A stretch of DNA of 7,504 bases, taken from an uncultured Flavobacteriaceae bacterium. GTDB taxonomy: Bacteria > Bacteroidota > Bacteroidia > Flavobacteriales > Flavobacteriaceae. Shown piece after piece: positions 1-6,498 of the stretch. How positions within the stretch are numbered: the stretch's first letter is position 1; every line of letters begins with the position of its first letter. The notes below the pieces were generated by a model. The model was not told the origin of the DNA. It did no database searches and was given only the letters and a program-made list of their open reading frames with translations. The DNA lies in contig CALITN010000149.1 of the NCBI GenBank assembly GCA_938041595.1, positions 1-7,504 of the forward strand, given 5' to 3'. The position numbers were made by a program, and so were the translations under genes.

Positions 1-66
1 AAAAAATTAAATGTCGAAAACGCCTTTGATTTGTATATGCACACCAAATACCTTCGGATTCTTTAA
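1..66 (+). CDS. C-terminal end of a convergent gene, possibly a LuxR/NarL-type response regulator (5' part outside window)
   Basis: Plus-strand frame 1 is open from the first base to a TAA at 64-66 and gives 21 residues, beginning KKLNVENAFDLY and ending KYLRIL. The pattern K-K-L-N-V-x-N-x(3)-L followed by a short basic helix resembles the end of the LuxR/NarL helix-turn-helix domain, where the recognition helix is followed by 'KLgVkNrvELv'. From memory, a response regulator often lies beside dnaG in flavobacteria, but I cannot check this. Its stop overlaps that of dnaG within TTAA (63-66), so the two genes would meet tail to tail with no spacer. A 22-codon open stretch can occur by chance in AT-rich DNA, and a minus-strand frame here is also open, so the call is tentative. 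Confidence 0.42.
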   Translation, partial: KKLNVENAFDLYMHTKYLRIL

Positions 67-2024
67 ACCACTCGACTTAGTTTTTGGGATACGAGTTGCC
101 GGAGTTCATTGTACATATTGATTTCCTCCAGAAGATTGGAATCTTCTGAGGTTTCGGATTCCAGTTGATTGTTTAGGGCTTGTATTTTTTCACCGATCAA
201 ATAACGACGTAGCGAGAGTATGGTCTGTGTCACAGACTGTCCTACCCGGTCTTGGGGCTGTTTTACAAATATATTTTTCTTGTCCCAACTGTGGAGCTGG
301 TATTTTTCATTCTCCATCAGCATATCGGATAAAAGTCCTGTGTATTCTTCTTCTACATCTTCAAAAAAGTGCTGAGGACTGGTTTTTCCATTGGATTGGA
401 ACTGCTCAATCAGTGTAGAATAGGTTTTTCGAAATAAAGGGTGTGTCAATTCAATCTCGTCTTGTTGAAGATCCAAGAACACCTTTTCATGGACGGTCAC
501 TTCCATCTGCTGAACGACTTCTTGAACAGCCCCTTCTTCGTCCTGCTGTATCACAACCTCTTCAAAAAAAGCCTTCTCATTTCCATAATGAAGCAAGAGT
601 CGGATAATTTGTTTTTCAAGCTCAAAAGATTCACTTATCTCAATCACGGCTTGTGGAGGCTCCTGAACCACTTCCATTGCCGGACGTGAATGGCTCCGCT
701 TGCTTTGTTCCTTCTGCTCTTTCTGTAATAATTGCGCCAAAGCATTGAATAAAACTGCTTCGGAAACAGCCATACTTTTCGCACAGCTTTGGATATACAC
801 CTCACGCTGAATAACATCGGGGATTTTGGCAATGCTACTGACAATCGCTCGTATAGTGTTAGCTTTCTTTACAGGATCCTCTTGCGCTTCTTCCAACAGC
901 ATAGCTGCCTTGTACTGTATAAAATCTTGTGCTTGACCAATGAGATACTCGCTGATGGCTTCCTGAGTTTTCCCCTTGGCAAAACTATCCGGATCTTCTC
1001 CATCGGGAAAAGTACATATTTTCACATGCATATCCTGTTCCAAAATAAGGTCGATTCCCCGAAGCGACGCCCGAACCCCTGCGGCATCACCATCAAAGAG
1101 AACCACCACATTTTTTGTCAATCGACGAATCAATCGAATTTGTTCTGGTGTGAGGGCTGTTCCCGAAGAGGAGACTACATTAGTGATCCCCGCTTGATGC
1201 ATCTGTATGACATCGGTGTATCCCTCAACGATATAGCAACAGTCTTCTTTAGCAATACTTTTTTTGGCTTCAAAAAGCCCATAAAGCACTTTGCTTTTAT
1301 GATAGATATCACTTTCGGGAGAGTTGAGATATTTTGCTGTTTTTACATCTTTCTTAAGAATACGCCCTCCAAAACCCTGCACTCTTCCCGAAAGCGTTCG
1401 GATGGGGAAAATAACCCGTCCTCGGAAACGATCAATGTTTTGTTTTCTTTCCTCATTAACGATAATCAATCCTGTCTTCTTTAAAAATTCTAAGGAGTAG
1501 GCAGCTGTTTCGGCCGCTTCGCTCAGGGCGGTGATTTTCTCTGGGGCATAGCCCAATCCAAACTTTTTAATCGTTTCTTCCGTAAACCCTCGTTCCTTAA
1601 AGTACGTCAATCCAATGGCTTTGCCTTCTGTAGCTTCCCAGAGTGATTGCTGGAAAAATTCCTGTGCAAATTGAGCCACTACATACATGCTCTCCCGCTC
1701 GGATTTTTTTTGTTTCTCCGCATCGGTTTGCTGGGTCTCTTCAATCTCTATATTATACTTCTTGGCCAAGTAGCGAATGGCTTCGGGATAGGTGAAGTGT
1801 TCATGTTCCATTAAGAATGCAACCACATTCCCTCCTTTACCACTACTAAAGTCTTTCCAAATCTGCTTGACTGGAGAAACCATAAAACTTGGTGTTTTCT
1901 CTTGTGAAAAAGGACTCAATCCCTTGAAGTTCGACCCCGATTTCTTTAGGACCACAAAATCTCCAATCACTTCCTCCAAGCGAGCGGCATCATATACTTG
2001 ATCTATGGTGGTTCTTGAAATCAC
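63..2024 (-). CDS. dnaG: DNA primase DnaG, with a zinc-binding domain that lacks its zinc ligands
   Basis: DnaG synthesises the RNA primers for replication at the fork, together with the replicative helicase DnaB. The protein has 653 residues, a normal length for the family. The N-terminal CHC2-type domain (about 1-95) keeps its fold signature (EKTPSF at 42-47, GKGGN at 62-66), but all four metal ligands are replaced (see separate entry). The catalytic core follows: YLNSPE at 232-237, then TOPRIM with the acidic motif EGYTD (267-271), the metal-binding FDGDAAG (310-316, Asp311 and Asp313) and PDGEDPDSF (340-348). About 450-653 is the poorly conserved helicase-binding region, rich in Glu and Gln. 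The start is GTG at 2022-2024. An in-frame TAA at 2028-2030 rules out extension, and MIS is the expected N-terminus. It is the last gene of the minus-strand run, 37 nt after the polyprenyl synthase and probably cotranscribed. It is not part of an rpsU-dnaG-rpoD arrangement within this window. Confidence 0.97.
   Translation of the reverse strand: MISRTTIDQVYDAARLEEVIGDFVVLKKSGSNFKGLSPFSQEKTPSFMVSPVKQIWKDFSSGKGGNVVAFLMEHEHFTYPEAIRYLAKKYNIEIEETQQTDAEKQKKSERESMYVVAQFAQEFFQQSLWEATEGKAIGLTYFKERGFTEETIKKFGLGYAPEKITALSEAAETAAYSLEFLKKTGLIIVNEERKQNIDRFRGRVIFPIRTLSGRVQGFGGRILKKDVKTAKYLNSPESDIYHKSKVLYGLFEAKKSIAKEDCCYIVEGYTDVIQMHQAGITNVVSSSGTALTPEQIRLIRRLTKNVVVLFDGDAAGVRASLRGIDLILEQDMHVKICTFPDGEDPDSFAKGKTQEAISEYLIGQAQDFIQYKAAMLLEEAQEDPVKKANTIRAIVSSIAKIPDVIQREVYIQSCAKSMAVSEAVLFNALAQLLQKEQKEQSKRSHSRPAMEVVQEPPQAVIEISESFELEKQIIRLLLHYGNEKAFFEEVVIQQDEEGAVQEVVQQMEVTVHEKVFLDLQQDEIELTHPLFRKTYSTLIEQFQSNGKTSPQHFFEDVEEEYTGLLSDMLMENEKYQLHSWDKKNIFVKQPQDRVGQSVTQTILSLRRYLIGEKIQALNNQLESETSEDSNLLEEINMYNELRQLVSQKLSRVV
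1842..1916 (-). other. Degenerate CHC2 zinc-ribbon site of DnaG (Cys-His-Cys-Cys replaced by Ser-Ser-Asp-Ser)
   Basis: Bacterial primases usually read GLCPFHxEKTPSF followed by a CFGCG motif, where Cys, His, Cys and Cys bind one zinc ion. Here the same alignment positions read GLSPFSQEKTPSF (35-47) and DFSSGKGGN (58-66), giving Ser37, Ser40, Asp58 and Ser61. The flanking residues are fully conserved, so the alignment is unambiguous and the reading frame is intact. The domain is therefore probably folded but unlikely to hold zinc through the classical ligands. I recall the same replacement in other flavobacterial primases, which would make it a lineage trait rather than a defect. Confidence 0.85.
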
Positions 2025-2061
2025 AGATTATAAGTTGGACAATAAAAATAGGAAAGTATCC

Positions 2062-3039
2062 CTAATATTTTCGCTCAATCACATAATTGAGCATTAATTC
2101 TAAAGCATCCCGGTAATCGGTCTTGGGATAGGTATAGAGAATTTCAAGTGCTTGGATTCGATAGGCCTCCATTTTTTTTAAGGCAAATTCCAAACCGCCC
2201 TTTTCTTTGACCTTCGCTATCACTTGTTTTACTGCTTTTTTATCCTTGTTTTTGTTTTTGACAATATTGATTAACCATCGGCGTTCTTCAGGCGTAACCA
2301 CATTGAGGGTTCGAATCAACGGGAGAGTCATCTTTTTTTCTTTAATGTCGATCCCTAGCGGCTTTCCAATCTTAGCCTCTCCATAATCAAACAAATCGTC
2401 TTTGATCTGAAAAGCCATTCCAATCAGTTCTCCGAATTTGTGCATTTGACCAACAGACTCCGGATCTGCATTGACCGACTGGGCTCCCATGGCGCAACAA
2501 GCCGCAAGCAATGTGGCTGTTTTTTGACGAATGATTTCATAATAAACCTCTTCTGTAATGTCTAGGTTCCGTGCTTTTTCAATCTGAAGTAATTCTCCTT
2601 CGCTCATTTCTCGAACGGCTTCCGATATAATTTTAAGCAAATCAAAATCTTCATTTTCAATGGAAAGAATTAGGCCTTTGGACAAAAGGTAGTCTCCTAC
2701 CAAAACAGCAATCTTGTTTTTCCACAAAGCATTTAAAGAGAAAAACCCACGGCGATAGTTACTATCATCCACCACATCATCGTGAACTAGGGTTGCTGTA
2801 TGAATCAACTCGATCACGGAAGCACCGCGGTAAGTGCGTTCCTTTACCTTGCCCTCTCCAAACATTTTGGCAACCAAAAAAACAAACATCGGACGCATTT
2901 GTTTTCCTTTTCGATTGACAATAAAATGGGTGATTCGACTAAGAAGCGAGACTTTGGACGCCATGGACTGGGTAAACTTTTTTTCAAAGCTTTCCATCTC
3001 ATCATATATTGGGGCTTTTATCCGTTCGACCACTTTCAT
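2062..3039 (-). CDS. Polyprenyl diphosphate synthase (IspB-like trans-prenyltransferase)
   Basis: This enzyme condenses isopentenyl diphosphate units onto an allylic primer, giving an all-trans long-chain prenyl diphosphate for quinone side chains. The 325 residues carry the full family set: GKQMRP (45-50), the first Asp-rich motif HDDVVDD (86-92, DDxxD = Asp87, Asp88, Asp91), YRRG (95-98), GDYLL (115-119), the second Asp-rich motif KDDLFDY (213-219) and GKPLGID (225-231). The residues five and four before the first DDxxD are Ala82 and Thr83. They are small, as in long-chain synthases, rather than aromatic as in short-chain FPP/GGPP enzymes. The region around motif one closely resembles E. 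coli IspB. Chain length cannot be read exactly. If the host is a flavobacterium, hexaprenyl for menaquinone-6 is a reasonable inference. The start is ATG at 3037-3039, 50 nt after rlmN, and the stop is TAG. Confidence 0.94.
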   Translation of the reverse strand: MKVVERIKAPIYDEMESFEKKFTQSMASKVSLLSRITHFIVNRKGKQMRPMFVFLVAKMFGEGKVKERTYRGASVIELIHTATLVHDDVVDDSNYRRGFFSLNALWKNKIAVLVGDYLLSKGLILSIENEDFDLLKIISEAVREMSEGELLQIEKARNLDITEEVYYEIIRQKTATLLAACCAMGAQSVNADPESVGQMHKFGELIGMAFQIKDDLFDYGEAKIGKPLGIDIKEKKMTLPLIRTLNVVTPEERRWLINIVKNKNKDKKAVKQVIAKVKEKGGLEFALKKMEAYRIQALEILYTYPKTDYRDALELMLNYVIERKY

Positions 3040-3047
3040 ACGCCTCT

Positions 3048-3055
3048 CAAAGATA
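3048..3055 (-). promoter_or_regulatory. Weak candidate -7 element before the polyprenyl synthase
   Basis: The minus strand reads TATCTTTG, an exact match to the Bacteroidota -7 consensus TAnnTTTG, in the 50-nt gap after rlmN. No TTTG or TTG is found 19-21 nt upstream. The box ends only 8 nt from the ATG, so the transcript would be nearly leaderless. The gene may simply be read through from queA-rlmN. Confidence 0.2.
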
Positions 3056-3089
3056 CTACTTAATTACCACCTTGGTTGGGAATCCCTTT

Positions 3090-4127
3090 TCATCCTTGGG
3101 CTTTGTTGGCTAGCTGTCCGCATGCGGCATCAATGTCGGAACCTCTCGAATTACGAATTGTTACAACAATCCCTTTGTCTTCAAGGGCTTGCTGGTATTC
3201 TGCTACTTTGGCATTGGAGGCCTGCTTGAATTGCGCATCCCCGATATTATTATATTGAATCAGATTTACTTTGGAGGGAACTTGTTGACAATAGGTCACC
3301 AAAGCGTCAATATCTTCCTTGGTATCGTTGATCCCTTCCCAAACCACATATTCAAAAGTCACCCGGCTTTTGGTCGCGTCATACCAATAGTGAAGGGCTT
3401 CGAGTAAGTCTTCCAAAGGAAATGTATTGGCAAAAGGCATGATTTGTTCTCGAATGCTTTGGCGTGCGCTATGAAGTGATACTGCCAATTTGAACTTTGG
3501 ATACTCCTCGGCCAATTTCTTAATCATTTTGGGAACTCCCGAGGTGGACAAGGTAATTCTCCGTGGGGCCATTCCCATTCCACTGGGATCTGTGATTTTA
3601 TCAATGGCAGCCACTACGTTTTTGTAGTTCATCAAGGGCTCTCCCATACCCATAAAAACAATATTGGACAACGGACGATTGAAGTACATACGGCTTTGCT
3701 GATCCATCGCCATCACCTGATCGTAAATCTCGTCAGGATTCAAATTTCGCATTCGCTTCAAACGTGCGGTGGCACAGAAGGTACAATCCAAACTGCAACC
3801 CACCTGAGAAGACACACAAGCTGTGGAGCGTGTGGTCGTCGGGATCAATACGGACTCAACAATAAGCCCATCGTGAAGTCGAACAGCGTTCTTTAGGGTT
3901 CCATCTTTACTTTTCTGCTGGGTGTCTATGGCTATATGGTTAATGGAAAAATGGGCTTCCAAAAGCATCCGAATGTTCACCGAGAGATTGGTCATCCCCT
4001 CGAAATCGTGGATGCCTTTTTGCCAAAGCCATTGATAGACTTGATTACCGCGGAATGGCTTTTCACCTTGTTGGACAAAAAAAGCCCTGAGTTCATCTAA
4101 ACTAAGGGCTCGTACGTCTTGTTTCAC
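3090..4127 (-). CDS. rlmN: Dual-specificity 23S rRNA / tRNA adenine-C2 methyltransferase RlmN (radical SAM)
   Basis: RlmN methylates C2 of A2503 in 23S rRNA and of A37 in some tRNAs, using a [4Fe-4S] cluster, two SAM molecules and a methyl-cysteine intermediate. The 345-residue protein has the N-terminal accessory domain (RGNQVYQWLW, 26-35), then the radical SAM motif CSLDCTFC with cluster ligands Cys111, Cys115 and Cys118. GMGEPL (160-165) and SLHS (217-220) follow. Both catalytic cysteines are present: Cys104 (matching E. coli Cys118) and Cys336 in DIDAACGQL (matching E. coli Cys355). This also supports RlmN over a degenerate paralogue; Cfr, which methylates C8, cannot be excluded by motif alone, but the overall sequence is RlmN-like. 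The start is GTG at 4125-4127, 17 nt after the queA stop. No ATG, GTG or TTG lies in frame in that gap, and MKQDVRALSL fits the family N-terminus. Confidence 0.96.
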   Translation of the reverse strand: MKQDVRALSLDELRAFFVQQGEKPFRGNQVYQWLWQKGIHDFEGMTNLSVNIRMLLEAHFSINHIAIDTQQKSKDGTLKNAVRLHDGLIVESVLIPTTTRSTACVSSQVGCSLDCTFCATARLKRMRNLNPDEIYDQVMAMDQQSRMYFNRPLSNIVFMGMGEPLMNYKNVVAAIDKITDPSGMGMAPRRITLSTSGVPKMIKKLAEEYPKFKLAVSLHSARQSIREQIMPFANTFPLEDLLEALHYWYDATKSRVTFEYVVWEGINDTKEDIDALVTYCQQVPSKVNLIQYNNIGDAQFKQASNAKVAEYQQALEDKGIVVTIRNSRGSDIDAACGQLANKAQG

Positions 4128-4144
4128 AATTGCAGTTTTGCAGC

Positions 4145-5194
4145 TTACAATATCAGCATGGCATCACCATACGAATAGAAATTGTAATCTTCTTTAATAG
4201 CTTCCTCATAAGCTTCTTTAATGAAATCGGGATCCGCAAATGCAGATACCATCATCAAGAGCGTTGACTTTGGGGTATGAAAATTGGTGATCATACAATT
4301 GGCAATTGAGAAGTCATAAGGAGGAAAAATAAATTTATGCGTCCATCCTTGATAGGTGTTCAAAGTGTTTCTTGAGGAAACGGAACTTTCCAATCCTCGC
4401 ATGACTGTAGTACCCACCGCGCAAATTTTACGCTTTTCTTGCAATGCGTTGTTAACGGTTTCCACTGCTTTTTGATCAATAATGAGTTCTTCAGAATCCA
4501 TCTTGTGCTTGGAGAGGTCTTCTACCTCAACAGGGCTAAAAGTCCCCAAACCAACGTGGAGTGTCAATTCGGCCAAATCCACTCCTTTGATTTCCAAACG
4601 TTTCAACAAATGCTTGGAGAAATGCAAACCAGCGGTTGGTGCCGCTACTGCTCCTTCATGCTTAGCGTAAATGGTTTGATAGCGTTCGGTATCTTGCTCT
4701 TCTACATCTCTTTTGATGTATTTAGGAAGTGGTGTTTGGCCCAATTCTTTGAGCTTGGTTCGAAACTCCGCATATGAACCGTCAAATAGAAAGCGGAGTG
4801 TTCTTCCTCGGGAAGTCGTATTGTCTATCACTTCCGCCACCAAGCTTTCATCTGGGCCAAAGTACAGTTTGTTTCCAATACGGATTTTCCGTGCTGGATC
4901 AACCAACACATCCCACAATCGCTGCTCTTCGTTGAGTTCACGGAGCAAGAAAACTTCGATACGAGCTCCTGTTTTCTCTTTATTTCCAAACAAACGCGCT
5001 GGGAAAACTTTCGTGTTATTAAGCACCATTACATCTCCTTCATCAAAAAAGTTGATCACATCCTTAAAGGTGTGATGCGAGATGGAACCTTCTTTACGAT
5101 TCAACACCATCAATCGGGATTCGTCTCGATCGGAAGCTGGGTGCTGTGCGAGTAAAGTACTGGGTAATTCAAAATTAAAATCTGAAAGTTTCAT
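4145..5194 (-). CDS. queA: S-adenosylmethionine:tRNA ribosyltransferase-isomerase QueA
   Basis: QueA moves and isomerises the ribosyl group of SAM onto preQ1 at tRNA position 34, giving epoxyqueuosine, the penultimate step of queuosine synthesis. The 349 residues match the normal family length, and the signature blocks are present in order: MVLNNTKVFPARLFG (56-70), PLPKYIKR (155-162), YQTIYAKHEGAVAAPTAGLH (172-191), TLHVGLGTFSPV (211-222), HKMDSEEL (230-237), AVGTTVMRGLES (259-270), MITNFHTPKSTLLMMVSAF (301-319) and the C-terminal YSYGDAMLIL. The start is ATG at 5192-5194. A strong Bacteroidota-type promoter ends 18 nt upstream, so queA is probably the first gene of a queA-rlmN unit. The roughly 10-16 nt leader is too short for a preQ1 riboswitch, so any control by queuosine precursors would have to be of another kind. 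Confidence 0.97.
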   Translation of the reverse strand: MKLSDFNFELPSTLLAQHPASDRDESRLMVLNRKEGSISHHTFKDVINFFDEGDVMVLNNTKVFPARLFGNKEKTGARIEVFLLRELNEEQRLWDVLVDPARKIRIGNKLYFGPDESLVAEVIDNTTSRGRTLRFLFDGSYAEFRTKLKELGQTPLPKYIKRDVEEQDTERYQTIYAKHEGAVAAPTAGLHFSKHLLKRLEIKGVDLAELTLHVGLGTFSPVEVEDLSKHKMDSEELIIDQKAVETVNNALQEKRKICAVGTTVMRGLESSVSSRNTLNTYQGWTHKFIFPPYDFSIANCMITNFHTPKSTLLMMVSAFADPDFIKEAYEEAIKEDYNFYSYGDAMLIL

Positions 5195-5212
5195 AGTCCG
5201 TATTTAATGGAT

Positions 5213-5246
5213 GCAAATATAGGGTGTCAAGGTAGGGGAAGTCAAA
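5213..5246 (-). promoter_or_regulatory. Bacteroidota-type promoter of queA (TTTG, 21 nt, TATATTTGC)
   Basis: On the minus strand TTTG (5246-5243) is followed after 21 nt by TATATTTGC (5221-5213). This matches the primary sigma-factor consensus known in Bacteroidota, a -33 TTTG and a -7 TAnnTTTG. Transcription would start roughly 4-7 nt further on, giving a leader of about 10-16 nt before the queA ATG at 5194. It is the only two-part match I found between genes in this window. The -33 element lies inside a 12-bp palindrome, which may allow repression. Confidence 0.72.
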
Positions 5247-5264
5247 TATTTGAGGACAAATATT
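5242..5264. repeat. AT-rich palindrome and hairpin between aroA and queA
   Basis: Plus-strand 5242-5253 is a perfect 12-bp palindrome, TCAAATATTTGA. Its half CAAATATT is repeated directly at 5257-5264. The second copy pairs with AATATTTG at 5245-5252 across a 4-nt AGGA loop, so 5245-5264 can fold into an 8-bp hairpin. The hairpin overlaps the last bases of aroA (stop at 5263-5265). In the direction of aroA transcription no T-run follows, so it is at best a weak terminator. On the opposite strand it is followed by ATTTTTTAT. The palindrome also covers the queA -33 element, so an operator role is possible. Confidence 0.45.
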
Positions 5265-6492
5265 ATTTTTTATCTAAATGAAATCCAAGGGCTTCCAAAT
5301 CAGTCCAATAATCAGGGTAAGATTTGGTAACAACCATGGCTTGTTCAATAACAATAGGAACTTTTAATGCCAGCGGAGCAAAGGCTAACGCCATACGGTG
5401 ATCTTGGTAGGTAGCGATTGCTACTTGGGATTTTAGCTGCGCTTCAGTTTCCAAATGAAGGCTGTCTTCTGTCACACAAATAACCGCTCCTAATTTGGTG
5501 AGTTCCTTTTCGAGAGCCAGCAAGCGATCGGTCTCTTTGATTTTAAGTGTATGAAGCCCTGTGAGGTCGCACCCTACACCGAGTCCTGCACAAGTCACAG
5601 CAATGGTCTGTGCCAAATCGGGTGCGTTCACCAGATCAAAAGCTACCGTTTCGGGGCATGTGAAATTGGCTATTTTTTCAAGGACAATTCCCGTTTCGGT
5701 AAAGTGAGTGCTAACGCCCAGTTCGAGATATATGTCTTGCAAAACGGCATCGCCTTGCAGGCTGTCTTTTCGATAACTTGTCAGCTCAATTTTAGCTTCC
5801 GATGCCAATGCTACCATGCTGTAGAAATAGGAGGCCGAACTCCAATCGGACTCCACCACTAATGTTTGCGCATGCATCTTTCCTTGAAATGCTGCTATCT
5901 GAATACGATTCCCTTCAAATTGAGTCTTGATCCCCACACGTTCCAACAAGGCCTGGGTCATTTTGATGTAGGGTACAGAGGTAATGGAGCCTTCCAAAAC
6001 GATCTCCAATCCTTTTTCCAAGCGAGGTGCTACCAGCATTAATGCAGAGATATATTGACTGCTTACCGAAGCCGGCAGGTGTACTTCGGAGACTTCAATC
6101 TTTTTTCCTTCGATTCGCAATGGAGGATAGCCTTCTTTTTTTTCATAGGAAATAGTGGCCCCTAATTGACGAAGGGCCGCGACCAAAATTCCGATAGGTC
6201 GTTCCTGCATTCGTTGAGAGCCCGTCATGCTTACGTTTTGGCCTTCAAGGGTGGCGTAGTAGGCTGTAAGAAAACGCATGGTCGTTCCGGCATGATGAAT
6301 GTCTTTCAATGGGTCGTTGCTTCCCAAAGCCGAGAGCATTGCTTTGACATCGTCGGCATTGGAAAGATTGGCGACTTCCAATTCTGGAAATAGGGCTTGC
6401 AGCACCAATAAACGATTGGACTCGCTTTTGGAACCGCTAATATTGAGTTGATGATGGAGAGCTGCAGTGGGATGCTGGAGGGCAAGCTTCAT
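5263..6492 (-). CDS. aroA: 3-phosphoshikimate 1-carboxyvinyltransferase (EPSP synthase), compact form
   Basis: AroA joins phosphoenolpyruvate and shikimate-3-phosphate in the sixth step of the shikimate pathway to chorismate. The 409 residues (E. coli: 427) contain GSKSESNR (20-27, Lys22 and Arg27), SQRMQERP (92-99, Arg94 and Arg98), VSSQYISA (143-150), SDWSSASYF (215-223), PDLAQT (291-296, catalytic Asp292), KETDR (319-323, catalytic Glu320), YQDHRMA (362-368) and TKSYPDYW (389-396, Lys390), so the active site is essentially complete. Two features differ from E. coli. The stretch between MLSAL and the AGT loop is about 27 residues shorter. The loop reads HHAGTTMRF (66-74), with Phe74 where E. 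coli has Pro101. From memory both are usual in flavobacteria. The start is ATG at 6490-6492, 6 nt after the MazG-like gene and without a clear Shine-Dalgarno sequence. The stop is TAA, 68 nt before queA. Confidence 0.96.
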   Translation of the reverse strand: MKLALQHPTAALHHQLNISGSKSESNRLLVLQALFPELEVANLSNADDVKAMLSALGSNDPLKDIHHAGTTMRFLTAYYATLEGQNVSMTGSQRMQERPIGILVAALRQLGATISYEKKEGYPPLRIEGKKIEVSEVHLPASVSSQYISALMLVAPRLEKGLEIVLEGSITSVPYIKMTQALLERVGIKTQFEGNRIQIAAFQGKMHAQTLVVESDWSSASYFYSMVALASEAKIELTSYRKDSLQGDAVLQDIYLELGVSTHFTETGIVLEKIANFTCPETVAFDLVNAPDLAQTIAVTCAGLGVGCDLTGLHTLKIKETDRLLALEKELTKLGAVICVTEDSLHLETEAQLKSQVAIATYQDHRMALAFAPLALKVPIVIEQAMVVTKSYPDYWTDLEALGFHLDKK

Positions 6493-6498
6493 AATGGA

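Noticed and set aside
1..62. Minus-strand gene starting at GTG or TTG after dnaG
   Set aside because: The frame is open, but starts only with rare codons and gives no recognisable sequence; the plus-strand reading fits a known domain end better.
789..1484. Plus-strand open frame of 231 codons inside dnaG
   Set aside because: It is antisense to the conserved catalytic core of DnaG, its translation is rich in Cys, Phe and Ser as expected of a shadow frame, and no domain or start context is recognisable.
3078..3086. GGGAATCCC palindrome after rlmN as a terminator
   Set aside because: The arms are only 4 bp with a 1-nt centre and no T-run follows in the minus direction, so it cannot form an intrinsic terminator.
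2834..3229. Plus-strand open frame of 131 codons across the polyprenyl synthase/rlmN junction
   Set aside because: It overlaps two clearly conserved minus-strand genes, and its translation has no recognisable family.
4439..5075. Plus-strand open frames of 112 and 120 codons inside queA
   Set aside because: They are shadows of QueA signature blocks on the opposite strand and overlap each other in different frames.
5195..5262. preQ1 riboswitch before queA
   Set aside because: The promoter leaves a leader of only about 10-16 nt, and no pseudoknot-type C-rich/A-rich element is seen.
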